Assembly: GCA_963556195.1 (NCBI GenBank)
Contig: OY744517.1
Location: 151,779,382-151,843,381, forward strand
Source: Sepiola atlantica
Taxonomy: Eukaryota; Mollusca; Cephalopoda; Sepiida; Sepiolidae
Direction of reading: 5' to 3'
DNA length: 64,000 bases
This document shows positions 36,346-48,806 of this stretch, one piece after another. A model generated the notes under the pieces. It did no database searches. It was not told the DNA's origin and worked only from the letters and a program-made list of their open reading frames with translations. A program made the position numbers and the translations under genes. Every line of letters starts with the position of its first letter. Position 1 is the first letter of the stretch.

Positions 36346-37615
36346 TTCTGCAATAAATTGTCATTTTGTTCATATTTGCTCATTATTATACTTAATTATT
36401 ACGTATATAAGTGTATTACATTTACGTTTCTAAACTCGTTATCAACAACTTCATTATTTATTTTCGTTCTAACTATGAGTACTATCTTAAGATGCAATTA
36501 TATTTCATGATGATGAATCATATTTTGTATTATTTAGATTGTTCCTACTACTTTTCTAATCTTGGATATTATCCACACAATGTGCGAATGCTTTTTAGTA
36601 GACCTCGCTCTTGCAATCTAAAACACATAATTGAACATTTTATCAATTTCCAAAGAGATATCTAAAATAAATTGTAAATAATATTGTTGTTGATTTAAAA
36701 AAATAAACTTTTCAAACTAAATTTAATAGCGAAATATACGTTACGTGTCATATGACAAAATCTTAGCCGCGAAAGTAATAACAAATTTTTAATTTTTTAC
36801 TTAGATTGATTAAAGACTACATGTCGGCGTTATTGATTCATCATGAACATCGCTGTTAACAGATAAGAAATAATACAATAAAACATATACGCTCTTCAAG
36901 AAACAAAGGGTACATCTCGAAAAAAATATAAAAGTGAGATTTTACATTTTTGCCAATTTACATGTAAATTATTTTTTCATTATGATTTGACTTAAGTCTC
37001 GGAATGATTTTGTTATACAAATTTAACATAAAATAATCCACCACTTTCTGATCACCATTCGTTAATGAGAACCCACTTACTGGTCAGATAGCGTAAGAGA
37101 GAACGAGTAATCAATATTCTATCAATATTTATTTACAGTTTGTGTCATTATTTATAATTTTTAATATTGACATTCCTCATCAATAAACGAATTCTTCATG
37201 GCTGCCACATATGTATGCATGATTCTAAACCGGATTCAAGATCTAAGCAGCGATCCTAACATTATTTATCATCACTTTTCTATCCAAAAAACTGGACAGA
37301 ATTGAGAGTCACAAAGCAGATGACAATATTCTCGACCTATCTTCGCTTTAGTTTTGGGGTGAATGAAGTTCATATTTTCGTCCGCATCAAGTGAAATGTT
37401 TTAAAATTAGCAAAATTGCCCTTTCAAACTCTCCAAAATATGTCTTAGCAGGTTTACCCGTCTTCCCTATGTTCTTTGATCCGGTATATTCGACCATAAA
37501 TTTATATAGGATAGTCAACCCCTACTCTCTTTTAATTACTATGTTACAGGTATAGACAGATATTAGAAGAAATACATAGGAGATACTACCAAGTTTGTTG
37601 CAAAGAAGTTGACAT
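36346..37615. other. No gene seen
   Basis: AT-rich DNA. The 84-codon frame at 36411-36665 is Tyr/Phe-rich and without a domain. Confidence 0.45.
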
Positions 37616-37619
37616 TTGG

Positions 37620-37870
37620 AGAGATGTTTATTAATTAATGTCTCATTCCACAAAAATCAAAGGAATCTGAATTTTCATTAAGAGCTTTCACTCTGTCTTA
37701 GCATTGTTTTCCATCAAACTAAATAAAATTAAATATATAACAGAGTACGTACATTTATGTCAAGCAGCTATGCACCAAAATGAATAATGATTGGTTTATT
37801 AGTTTATCATGTATCTGTACATAAAATGTATAAACATACACATACATACATTTACATAATATCTCCAGAG
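37620..37870 (+). repeat. Dispersed repeat, 3' part, copy A
   Basis: Shares TTATTAATTRATGTCT and CCAAAATKMATANTGATTGGT-like and TATAAACATACACA blocks with 39595-39845 and the last part with 40385-40450. Confidence 0.6.
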
Positions 37871-39245
37871 CTATAAAACTTATTACACCTGTCAATATCT
37901 GATATCTCTACAGAGAAATGTTCTTTAATAATTCTACAAACGAACATCGTTAATTGTGAACAAAAAATATCCAAAGTTTTATGAAGGCGTCCATATAATT
38001 CCTAATATTTTAGTGAAAATAATCTTAGTGTTGGTGTTAAAGAATTCAAATTCTAAACGATAAGCTATTTTTTTATTTTCTTGACTTCTCTATTCTTTCA
38101 TGGTTAGTATTGATTTAAAATCGGCACAAACCATATACACGACTAGTCGCTACTTCTTGGACAAGTTACAACAAAAAGATCCTGTAGCATAATAGGTCCT
38201 GACAGCTCCAGTCTCTGTCCCATAACCGCAATGGGGCATCACTATGCTTGCTTTACAAGTACTTCCACAAAATGCGCTTCAATGAACTTACTTTACTTGT
38301 ATCCCCTCAACGTACATAACAATAATCAACCCGACTAGCAGTAAAAGCCCACCCCTTCAATGTAAAGGTCCCCGGATGCAAGAAAAAGTTATATTCTGAT
38401 AAATATTTTTCACGGACTGCTTACCTTTGAAATTCTCGCTCTCTTAAATGTTTCCCCGACTGTACTAACATGCAGAAATTTAAATGTAACGTGAGGAAAA
38501 CGTTGCTACACTTGAGGTGTTCTCTTTAAATCTGATGATTCTTAATCACAGTCGCCCTTACGTCTCAGTAGCAACATGCCTTGTTTAGAGGTGAACAAAA
38601 GGAAAATAGAAATTACACAATTTTGAGATAGTTAATAAAACTAACCTGAGAATTAATATTTAACACTGCTGTTTAATAATTCTTAATAGTTAGGTCGTTA
38701 GAGCAACATCTGCAATATACAGCAGTATTTTTAGCTGTAACTTAGAAACTAGAAATAATCGTTACTTGTGTATCTTAATATAGATTTCGTCAGATTTCAT
38801 ATACAGACGTTAGTATTAGGTGCGAATGTATCCGCCACAGACCGTCTATGTTTACCTTGTGTTTATGCTTGAATAACATTATTACAACTTCAATATAAAA
38901 ATACATCAATATATTCAGGTAAATAAATCATTAAACAATATTCAGTTAAAATTATTACATATTTAATTAATTTTTAAAAGTTAAATAGTTGATTCAGTTT
39001 TAAAAAAAAACGTTATTATTATTATTTGTTGTTATTAGTGAATCGTTTTCTTACTATTTTTACGACATATATTGGTATATTTTAATGTTCATAACAAAAA
39101 AAAACTCAACCTATAAATAATTTAATCGATAAAGTAAGATAAATTACGAATCACGTCTTAATGATGCTAATTACTGTTAGTACACATTTTTATTCTATGC
39201 CTACCCTCCGAATTAGCTATAAAATTATTACATTAAAAAAGAAAC
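37871..39245. other. No gene seen
   Basis: AT-rich DNA; no recognised coding or RNA feature. Confidence 0.45.
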
Positions 39246-39249
39246 TATA

Positions 39250-39845
39250 TAAATACCCGTTGCACAACGGGTAAAATTAAGTCCCCGAATAGAGCAGTTT
39301 TGCACTATTTTTATGTCCCCTTATTAAGATTAAACTAATTATATAATGATTCTAAAACTTATGTCTAGAATCCTTACTCAAATTTTTATCAAAATCCATT
39401 GCATTATTTTGATTGTAGAAAATGTCTACAATTTAATACTTAGGAAGAAATTGAATTTCAGAGAATCCTGCTTAATTAGTGTCTTAGTGACTATGGATCA
39501 AATTCAATGCAAATATGAAATATTTAAATGTTCAAACAAGATGTTCTGTTCTTCTAAAATCTCTTCAAAATCCTAAGGAAAAAAACAACTGAGTGAGAGG
39601 TTATTTATTAATTGATGTCTAATGCACCTACTTTTAAATTTCACAGAAATAGAAAGTTTCTAAATTTTAAACAATGGTTTCCACCGACTTTTTACTCACT
39701 TTGCATTAACCTAAATTAAACTAAATATTGCTCACCTTATCGAACCTCACGTCTCGAAGTTGTGTTCCAAAATTCATACTGATCGGTTAATTAGTTGAGG
39801 AGTTAATCCACAACATAGAAAGTTATAAACATACACACCACTAAG
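39250..39845 (+). repeat. Dispersed repeat copy B with hairpin head
   Basis: It begins with ACCCGTTG-CA-CAACGGGT, a perfect 8-bp stem, followed by AAAATTAAGTCCCC. It ends in ATAAACATACACACC. The 3' half matches copy A at 37.6 kb. It looks like a non-autonomous mobile element of unknown class; its short internal frame (39346-39576) has no domain. Confidence 0.55.
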
Positions 39846-39867
39846 TATGCATACATGAACACGCCTG

Positions 39868-40330
39868 GTGATACCAGATCAGGCTGCCCTGTGGCTCCCT
39901 GAGACGAAATTCACCTACATTGACGTTTTTTTGTTTTTTGTTTTTTTTTTGTTTGTAAAACTTAATTATGTTCTACAAAACCAAAAACAAAAACAACAGC
40001 CCCTCTCCCTTTCTCCCTCCCTTTTTTTATTTTTATTTTTCCTACCCTACTCCCGGTCCTGGATATGACCTTAAACTACATTCGATGGTGAGATCCGGCT
40101 TACGGACTTTGGGGAATGTGGAGCCTCCTCTTAATTACCATTGCTCCCAGGTCCACCCTGACCCGGAGTGGTAGTACCTGTTAGGGTCCCAACTATGGGT
40201 TAAATAGAAACAGATATTAAAAGGGGAAGGAAACTAAAAAGAGAAGAAAACAAGACCAGATTCGGCATTAAATAACCCAAAAAGGGTTGATATGCCGTAA
40301 AACAAAACTACCAAACTACCAAACCATGAA
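39868..40330 (+). repeat. Dispersed repeat ending in a conserved CGGCATTAAATAACCC...GCCGTAAAAC tail
   Basis: GGCTCCCTGAGACGAAA, CTCCCAGGTCCACCCTGACC, GTACCTGTTAGGG and the tail TTGATATGCCGTAAAACA recur in 63595-63810, and the tail alone at 50310-50360. It resembles a mollusc SINE or LINE 3' end. Proline/serine-rich short frames are not genes. Confidence 0.6.
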
Positions 40331-40384
40331 CACGCTAAATGTTAACATTTTCAAAAACCTAACGTTACTCATCGTGTTGCCAAG

Positions 40385-40450
40385 AATATATATTCCAAAA
40401 TACATAATCATTGGTTCATTAGTTTAGGAGTTTATCCTGTACAAGGAAAC
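40385..40450 (+). repeat. Dispersed repeat, 3' tail, copy C
   Basis: TCCAAAATACATAATCATTG and GTTTAGGAGTTTATCCTGTACA match the tails of copies A and B. Confidence 0.55.
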
Positions 40451-42205
40451 ATATATATTTTTTTTAATTTTATACGTACATAAAAGTAATCCATGGGCAC
40501 ATGTTTCTGGCTCACAGCTGTAATCAGCATTAGTTTATGTGCATGCACCCCTTTAATCATAAATTTAAAAAAAAATGATGTGCCCATGTGACTCGACATG
40601 TTCCCTAGAATATATTTTTTAAAATAATGATATGAGATGACATATAGATATATACACGTACCTAATTTATTTATATAGAGAGAAGCAGAGTAGGACAATA
40701 AAGAACAATTTGCAAAATAAGTACTTAACTAAAAGCATAATTAACCAAACCATAAGATGTTCACATGAAAATCTGAACAGCAATAAATATTACATAAGAG
40801 AAAGCGAATTTTAATTAAAAATATAATCAGCAAATCACATTCAATAACAAAAAAACGAACATTTAGTGCATCATTTTTTAACTATTACTGAGAAAGCGAA
40901 CAGTCGCTTGTATACGAATGGAAAATAATAAGATGGACCAGGATATGTCGATATTTAGACGATCCGTATAGAGTATGTTTGAGCGAGATACTAGAAGTTT
41001 TAAAGTTTACAGATACTGAAACAATACTAAGTCGTAGAAACAAAATAAAGATCCAACTGTAGACACATGGTTGAATTTGCTTTAAATTAACGAATAAAAT
41101 AAAAATGATTAAAATGAAAATAAAAGTCAATAAATACAAACATTATAACTGACAAATTAATCTTAGATGGTGATAGGTAAAAGAATAAAATAAGACAGAT
41201 TAAATGTTTTAGTGCATACGTGTAAGAATAACTAATGTAATTTGGGGAACGTAAACCCCTCTCTCAAACAAAAGGAGTGTAACACATTGGCACATGGATA
41301 AAAAGAATAGCGAAAGACTAGTACAACTAACCAATCGTAATAGTTAGTAGCTAGAGTAAGCATTAGTTTGTATAAAAGCACGGTTAAATTTTAATCCACG
41401 CAACTAACCTGATGGTTGTCGTCGGGAAATGAAACATAAATGTTTTTATGTAACCAATTTGCAATAAGTATATATTCATACTACTGCAAAACTCTACTCA
41501 CGTATTGAGCCCGGTTTAAATAAATATTGAACATGTATATGTACGTAATATTTAATATAAGTTTATATTATAAGTTTCTATACAAAAATAGTATATTTAT
41601 ACATTTATAGTAAAAAAGTTATGATAAAACAAATGTAAATCTACATACTTTACACATTTATTATATTCTTATATTACGACAAAGAATATTTCATATTCTA
41701 AATATTGCTAGGGTAAAACTTTTGAAACATGATGTATTTATATAGGCTGATCTTCCAAAATATTAGATGTTTATTAGTTTAACCTGTTTTTTTTATCTTG
41801 ATTCCAATACCTATAATATAATATTGCAATGACTGACACTTTAGAACCTTATGATGTATCTAGAAAAACATTATTATAATGACTTTCTCCTCCATGATAC
41901 ATGAAATTTTATTGTGTTTTCTTTAAGAACTTAGATATTCTTTTCAAATTATGAATGTTGCCTAATGCTTAATAATGTATTGTGTTTTCCTTCTGATGAT
42001 AGAAATTATTTTTTGTAATAACCATGGGTTAAAGGGGGCTTTGATAAACTATTCTTTGTTGTAATATAAGACTATGATAATTTTGTTAAGTAATAGCTTT
42101 ATATTTGTTTTATTATTACTTTTTATATAAGAATGCTCTATCCCAATATTGAGTATAATTATATCGCAACAGGAATTAATATAAAGTAATAGTTTTATAA
42201 TAGGT
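40451..42205. other. No gene seen
   Basis: AT-rich DNA without recognised content; short frames are low complexity. Confidence 0.45.
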
Positions 42206-42208
42206 GAA

Positions 42209-42209
<1 letters not shown>

Positions 42210-42276
<67 letters not shown>

Positions 42277-42289
42277 ATTTAATAATACT

Positions 42290-42346
<57 letters not shown>
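42210..42346. repeat. Two (TA)n tracts
   Basis: TA runs at about 42210-42274 and 42293-42345 separated by TTGATTTAATAATACTTGA. Tyr-Ile frames are artefacts. Confidence 0.95.
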
Positions 42347-42350
<4 letters not shown>

Positions 42351-42633
42351 AAATATGAAACTGCCTTCACTTTTTCCATCTTTTAATCTTTCACCGAGCA
42401 CCTTATCAACGGACATTCACCAACTGGACAAACTCCGTATTTTTTACACGCATACTTTTACTCTCCATTACTTTATATCGTTTCAAATTTTGAATGTTGG
42501 CTTTTCCACTGCCAACTTCTCCATCTATGTAATTCCTCTGATGATAAGGGTTTAATCTTTGAAAAGACCTGGTTTAAGGAAAGAAAACTAAACATGTTTT
42601 ACCGAGTACATCTTGCATTGAACAATCGACGTT

Positions 42634-42877
42634 TGTTGTAGACCCGTGCTAGGGGTCACAAAGATAACAACCACAAATTGTGACAGGTTAAAATATACAA
42701 TGTATTTATTCATAGCAATACAGTAACGCCACTAAATGTGGTAGGAGATGACCGTATTCCTACCATGCGGTAAAACATGATAGGAATGTCCTCTGTTGAG
42801 TCTTTGCAACCATGGTATTTATTATAGATGGTTGCTCCCATTAGTTCTTCAATAGGGGTGATTTGTACCCCACAACA
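42634..42877 (-). mobile_element. Probable solo LTR (244 bp)
   Basis: Ends are TGTTGTAG and CCACAACA, giving the TG...CA termini and short inverted ends of an LTR. Flanking pentamers ACGTT and AAGTT agree at four of five positions, as an old target duplication would. On the minus strand a TATAATAAATA box-like sequence precedes AATAAATACA, fitting U3-R-U5 order. No internal retrotransposon sequence is adjacent, so it would be a solo LTR. Class not determined. Confidence 0.5.
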
Positions 42878-42930
42878 AAGTTAAAATAGATTTGTCATTC
42901 GTACATCTTCATCTCTCTTCTTTCATTTAT

Positions 42931-42934
<4 letters not shown>

Positions 42935-42966
<32 letters not shown>

Positions 42967-42982
42967 CGAAAATAATACGGTC

Positions 42983-43063
<81 letters not shown>

Positions 43064-43076
43064 ACCGTATTATTAT
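42935..43076. repeat. (TA)n tract flanked by a perfect 13-bp inverted repeat
   Basis: AATAATACGGTCG (42971-42983) and CGACCGTATTATT (43062-43074) frame about 78 bp of pure TA. Another TA run lies at about 42935-42961. Confidence 0.85.
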
Positions 43077-44370
43077 TATTTTTTTAATTTAAATTAATTA
43101 TTTCGATATTGTTGTGTCATTAAATTATTTATTAAACGGCATGTTTATTATAAACTAATTGTTTAGTAAAACTATAATTAATCTTGTTTGGTAAATGAGT
43201 GCATGTAAATAGCTTTCAAAATTCTCAACCGTTAAATAAATTTGTTTAAAATGTGAAAGCCAGTTTAAACGAGATTCTATTCGAAGCTATAAATGATTCC
43301 AAATTATTTTCCAATCAGGAGGACTTCCGAACTAATGTAGTCTTAGTTTTTCTAACTAAAATTTTAATATTTTATTAAAATATTAGATTTCTTCACGAAT
43401 AAACATAAATGCATTGTCCTGTATGCATTTATTTGTTTTTAAATAGAATTAAAAATATTTTTAAACTTGTTGTTACTGCAGTTTGGATTCCAATAAATTC
43501 ACCGTTAACCGCATAAAGATGCGCTATTCACAGCTATAACACAAGAGAGTAACACATTTCATAATGTATTGGTCGTGTGTATACTCGGGCGAAGTGTACG
43601 GTTAACTAATTTGTCTATTGCTATACAAAAACGCATCTCCTTAACTTTTTAATTAGATGTTTCTTTCGTTTTCAATTTAAATGATTATTTTTTATTTTCA
43701 TATATCAAATTGTTTTATTTACAGATTCATTTTATATCGTAAAGAAAAGCTGGGCATGTTCGGTTCATTCATGGTTAATTTACTTCTGGGTTGACTTACT
43801 GGATATTCAACAAGTTTTAATATAGTTATTAAACGTAAATTTAAAACAAAGCCCCCCCTCTTTTCTACACGTACATAAAGCACATTCATATGCAGGTACC
43901 GTGCGGCCAAGCAAACAAGTCAGTGAATATTCCCAAAACAAATGACTTCATTTTCCAAGGAAACGCCGGGACGCAGGTCCTGCTAGAACTAAATTAATAG
44001 ATAATACATAAGTACATAGAGGCGAAAAACAAACCCACACATATGCACAGACACGCGAGAAATGGTAACATACTTTTATTAATATAAAGATTACACGACG
44101 CAGACAGTTTTTATCTAGAGTGCCTTTTGGGCGCCAACGTGAATTCATCTACATTAAAACTAACCTTGTGCCTGACTTTGACCTCGTGGGGGGCGGCAAG
44201 CAAATAGCGACGTGTAACACAGATACTTTGAAATAAATAGAATGATTCAGTATTATTTATGCTGTATGTTGTCAAACTATGTATTTCGGACCTTGTTCAA
44301 ATAATATTTTGTCATATTTTTACCGCTCAAACTGTCACCGCTGAGTTCATACTTCCTCATCTTCAATATT
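43077..44370. other. No gene seen
   Basis: AT-rich DNA. The segment at 43730-44200 is less AT-rich with short minus-strand frames lacking any domain. Confidence 0.45.
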
Positions 44371-44371
44371 G

Positions 44372-44423
44372 ACACACACACACACACGCACGCACGCACA
44401 CGCACGCACACGCATGCGCGCGC
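44372..44423 (+). repeat. (CA)n/(CACG)n microsatellite
   Basis: Alternating purine-pyrimidine run: ACACAC passing into CGCACGCACG and ending GCATGCGCGCGC. Such sequence can adopt Z-DNA. Confidence 0.9.
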
Positions 44424-44749
44424 TACAATAGAGCTATCGATGTTTCAAGACGCATCAAAGATGAAAAAAAAAACGATATTGTCACGTTTAACAATGAATA
44501 AAAAGAAGTTTCAATTACTAACATCGAATTGAATCATCTGCTCTTAGGAAAAAATTGTCAATCTTAAAAAAAAATTATAAAAGGTGTATGTGGAAGATGA
44601 AAAAAGTTGTCTTGTGAAATAAGAGTGCATATATATTTTTTAGTGTTTTGGGTATTTTTTAAGCGTGTGTTGGTGGGACTACGTTTGCGAAGAAAAAAGA
44701 ATGAATGATGAAAGAGCTGGGAGATGTAATCTCTATATGAACAAATTCA

Positions 44750-45200
44750 TGAGACAGCTTTTCGTGTGTCTGTGTGTGTTACGCGCGATCATAGAAAATG
44801 AATCAATATTTTATTTATGTATTTACTATTAATCGAATAGTTTTTGAAATAAAAAGCAATCAATGACATAAAATAAACCGAATTTTAGTAATCGGATTTT
44901 AAATATAATTTAATGACAAAATTAAATCCGACAGAATGCATTTCAGTTCTTTGTAAATAAGCCAGTCGTTTTAATCTTTTGTTTGTTTAAGAAATAATTA
45001 CATTTCCTAAAACTTGTAAAGTTGGCAGGAATTTCAAAGCATTAAAACTGTCGAACATACAATCATTTTTAGCCTTAGAACTTTTAGCAAATCCCTATAT
45101 ATTAAAGGATTGGACGTTTTGGAAACTATTTATATCTAATTATTTTATGAATAGAGATTGAAGCAAACATAGTTTTATAACAAAATTAGTTTAGTTTTTT
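44750..45200 (+). repeat. Dispersed 450-bp repeat, copy 1
   Basis: TTCGTGTGTCTGTGTGT, AATTAAATCCNNYAGAATGCA, GCATTAANACT and TTTTATGAATANAGATT appear in the same order at 51955-52380. Same orientation, diverged. Family unknown. Confidence 0.7.
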
Positions 45201-45779
45201 TATGATTTAATCACTAAACGATATCGTAATAATAAAGTTTAAATCTTCAAGTCTTAAAATATGATGAGTTAGTTAACAAAACGCAAAGATAAAAAAGGCA
45301 AACAAAAGTTTTTTAAAAAACCCACCGGACAACGACCAAGCAGTACTGTAAAAAAGTAACTTTGAAAATCTTCATAAAAAATAAAAAACATTTTGGTAAA
45401 AATACAGCATAGTTTTTAAAAAAAGCCAAAGAAAGCAAAATAAAAATGAAAGTAAAGATCCCGCCGATGCCGGGTGGGTACAGCGGATAGCAAATAAAAA
45501 GATGAAGTTTACAATTAAAAACTGAAAAGGAAATGAAATGCAGGAGAAGAAAAATAGCGCTGAAAACCATTATGAGAGCCGAAATATAAAGGGATGATAA
45601 TATTTATTTACATATAAAAAATATTATATACGAAATGTGGCACAAGACTTAAATGTAAAAGATTAGTCGATTCTTACTCAAACTAAATCTTACTTGGCCA
45701 GTCGTATTCACTAACCAGTCAATTCACAAAAATAGCACAGGTATATTAAACACTCACTCTCCATTTAGCAAAACAAATC
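45201..45779. other. No gene seen
   Basis: AT-rich DNA; an 85-codon minus-strand frame (45313-45570) is Phe/Leu-rich without a domain. Confidence 0.45.
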
Positions 45780-45836
<57 letters not shown>

Positions 45837-46322
45837 ATTCAATGAATTAAAACATTACAATTGTTCCAAGAATTATAACATCAAGTCTATTTACGATCGT
45901 TTCCAAAACATTTTATAATTTAATAAAGCTAATCCAAAACGTCACTTCATCAGCGCCTTTAGCAACACGTCTTACAGAAAAGCAACGAAAAAATTAAAAA
46001 GCTCGTCGTAGAGAAACATCTATGGACAGAAAGAGCCATAGAGACAAATATTAGAAAAAGAATAAATTACAAATATAAAATTAAAAAATGGAAAAATAAG
46101 ATAATAATAATAATAACAATAATAATTATAAAATTAAATAAACATTATGAAAATAAAAATAAAAATAAAATATAAAAAATATGAAAAAATAAAAAAATAA
46201 GAAGATAAAAAAATAAATAAATAAAGAATAAACTAGTAAACTAATGAAATAAAAATAAAAAATAAAAAATAAAAAATAAAAATAAAAATAAGAAATAAAA
46301 GTAAAAATTAAAAATGTATATA

Positions 46323-46378
<56 letters not shown>
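45780..46378. repeat. TA tracts and AAAAT-rich low-complexity block
   Basis: (TA)n at 45780-45832, then A-rich AAATAAAAATAA repeats at about 46080-46315, then (TA)n at about 46318-46378. Confidence 0.9.
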
Positions 46379-46380
<2 letters not shown>

Positions 46381-46465
46381 AATATTAATTTTTAAGTAGA
46401 TAATATTACATAATTTTTTCTTAATTATCTTTAAGATACCGGCACTTTCTTCAGAAGGGAACTCG

Positions 46466-46488
46466 CTGACGAGTCCTTATGGGGGAAA
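46466..46488 (+). ncRNA. Hammerhead-like ribozyme core, probably degenerate
   Basis: CTGACGA (46466-46472) matches the hammerhead CUGANGA core. It is followed by GTCC, a TTAT loop, GGG and GAAA (46485-46488), the order of stem II and the second core strand. The outermost stem-II pair is broken and stem III with a cleavage triplet could not be placed. Known animal hammerheads often read CUGAUGAGUCC in this segment. It stands at the head of a dispersed repeat. Activity is doubtful. Confidence 0.35.
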
Positions 46489-46772
46489 GTCGCTTTTTAT
46501 ATTTAAAAAAAGCCGGTCCATCATCATGAAACAGCCGTACCACTCTGAAATATGTAACGTATAGTTTTTCAATAAATTATATATATATATATATAATTTC
46601 ATGCATACACGTATAATATTATAAGGAGGTATAATATATTATGTATAAATTTTCAGTATTTACTTCAACGGTGCTCGATACGTGAGTAGTAAGTTATAGA
46701 AAATATTTTTATGGCAATGAAGCTAGACATGCGCTTCAGTTTCAGTTTCATATGAAATCGAAAGGCTAAGCG

Positions 46773-46775
<3 letters not shown>
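46475..46775 (+). repeat. Dispersed repeat, copy 1 (second copy at 48.66 kb)
   Basis: CTTATGGG, AGCCGGTCCATC, ATGAAACAGCCGTAC and CTCTGAAATATGTAACGTATA, then a short TA run, then TATAATATTATAAGGAG, GTGCTCGATACGTGAGTAG and TTATGGCAATGAAGCTA all recur in order at 48655-49220. Confidence 0.85.

Positions 46776-46776
<1 letters not shown>

Positions 46777-46855
<79 letters not shown>
46777..46855. repeat. (TA)n microsatellite
   Basis: About 79 bp of pure TA; the right border of the preceding repeat, as the TA tract at 49266 is for copy 2. Confidence 0.95.
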
Positions 46856-46857
<2 letters not shown>

Positions 46858-47865
46858 TGGGATGGTGTGGTCATACAATTTTTAATAAATGGGGAGATAA
46901 GCGAAAATTTCGCTTTTCGGTCAAAGATTATGTAAATATCATTTAACCGAAATAAGTTTACAATGACGACCCAAACTTCAACTGGACCTTCTTTTTCATC
47001 AAACACCGTTACACAACTGACAGAATTTCAAAAAAAAACAACGCTTTTTTCTTCGCTCTCGAAAGTCAAACTTTCGTTTTAGTTTAACCCACCTTTTAAA
47101 AATATAATTTTCAAATTAGTTGTTCACGCATAGAAAATTAGTTCGAACTATAAAAATGTACAATTATGAATACGAGTTCTTTTCTCTCTGGAAAACGGTC
47201 GCTCGACACGCGAAACATTGTATACGCTTTGAAGCTGGTAAATTCTCTTCTCTATTGTTAAATCATATTTATCCATTATTTTACGCTATTGTCTTTCAAT
47301 CTGGTATCATTATTCATTGTCTTTTTTTAAAATTTTTCATATACGGCGAGAGAGTGAGAAAAATATAAAAATATATTGCTGCATTTATAACTTGATTTGT
47401 AACAAGATGTTTTAACATTCCTTTTTAACAATATGATTATAAAAGTGAAATCAGCAACAACATTTAATGTATGCACAATTCTGTACTATTATATTTTTTC
47501 TTTGGCTTTATGAATCAAAGCCGACGGGCTGAATGCATTTGTAAGATTCGTTTTATTCTTCAGAAATTCGCGGATTAAACTACTGAAATCGGCTGACTCA
47601 AAGATCGCATTTGTCTCGGCAAACTCCTGTTGGGAAATGCCTGACCTTTGATTCACTTTTAATGGCGTCGCCTCGGGTATGGATTACATAAGTGGGACTG
47701 GAATGTTTGAAGTGTTGATTTTAGGTAAGCCATAAACAGGGAATAAGGAGAAAGATGCGATCGGCATTTAAAGACATAAATTAGGGAGATAATTTAAAAT
47801 CTTATTGAAACTGTATTTCCTTCTTTTCTGTCATTTATTTCTCATTCTTTTCTCCTAATGTTATT
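46856..47865. other. No gene seen
   Basis: A FNPPF-encoding stretch near 47083 was considered as a PLE scrap and not accepted. No other content recognised. Confidence 0.4.
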
Positions 47866-48655
47866 CCTCAATCCAGTATGCCGAGCATGTTTCTTCTTTT
47901 CAATACCCAATGTTTGTCCTTTTCTAAGTACTCAATATAATGTTGATCCTTTTCATAGATTCTTGATACTTTTCATACTCAATATAATTTTGATCCTTTC
48001 CCTGCTCAATACATGTTATTCCTATTAATAACTCAATATTTTTTCTTTTGTTCAGCAGACAGTATTTCCCTTCCTTTCTGTAAATAATTTTCTTCATTTT
48101 AGTACTCAATATATTTTCTTCCCTTCAGATACTCCTCTACACACTACTGCTTTCTTCATTTACCTATTCAATACGTTTTTTTTCTCGTATTCCCTTTTTT
48201 TCAATACCCAAACATTTCCTGTTCCTATTACTCGAGATAATTTCAATCCTTTCTAAGATAATATTTTTATCTTTTTCCCTACTCAATATATTTGACTTCT
48301 TTTAATAACTCAAACTTTTTCCTTTTTTTTCATTATTCAATAGTTTCTATTACTGGATACAATAATGTGTTGTTCCTTACAGTACTCAATATATTTTTTC
48401 AGCCTTTCTTATGCAATGCGTTTCTCTTCATTCATTCAATACTTTCCATTTGTCAATACTCAATATATTTTTCTGACTTTCCCTACTTAATACTGTCTAC
48501 CTCTTTTCTCTTACTCAATAATTTTCTTTCTCTACTCAATGGTTTTAACGGCAATACATAACCCAATATTTTTTCTTTCTTTAACACCGAATTTTTTTTT
48601 CTTATTTTCCATAACCAATACTTTCTTATCCTGATACTTAATAATTTTCCTTCCT
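47866..48655 (+). repeat. Pyrimidine-rich array with CTCAATA period
   Basis: ACTCAATA or close variants recur about every 25-45 bp, separated by TTTTCTTC-type spacers, for about 800 bp. Similar sequence resumes at about 49362-49470 (GTATTCAATATTTTCCTTCC), so the array is interrupted by the repeat at 48655-49358. Confidence 0.75.
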
Positions 48656-48754
48656 CTACTTTATGGGCGATAGACGCTTTTTTATTATTTAAGAAGCCGG
48701 TCCATCTGCACGAAACAGCCGTACGACTCTGAAATATGTAACGTATAGTTTTTA

Positions 48755-48806
<52 letters not shown>

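Noticed and set aside
42538..42564. CTGATGA...CTTTGAAA as a hammerhead core
   Set aside because: The conserved first pair of stem II would be T-T, the stem is weak and no stem I or III was found.
47075..47110. F-stop-FNPPFKNI as a scrap of another PLE
   Set aside because: Only seven residues match and no neighbouring PLE block is present; a chance match is likely.
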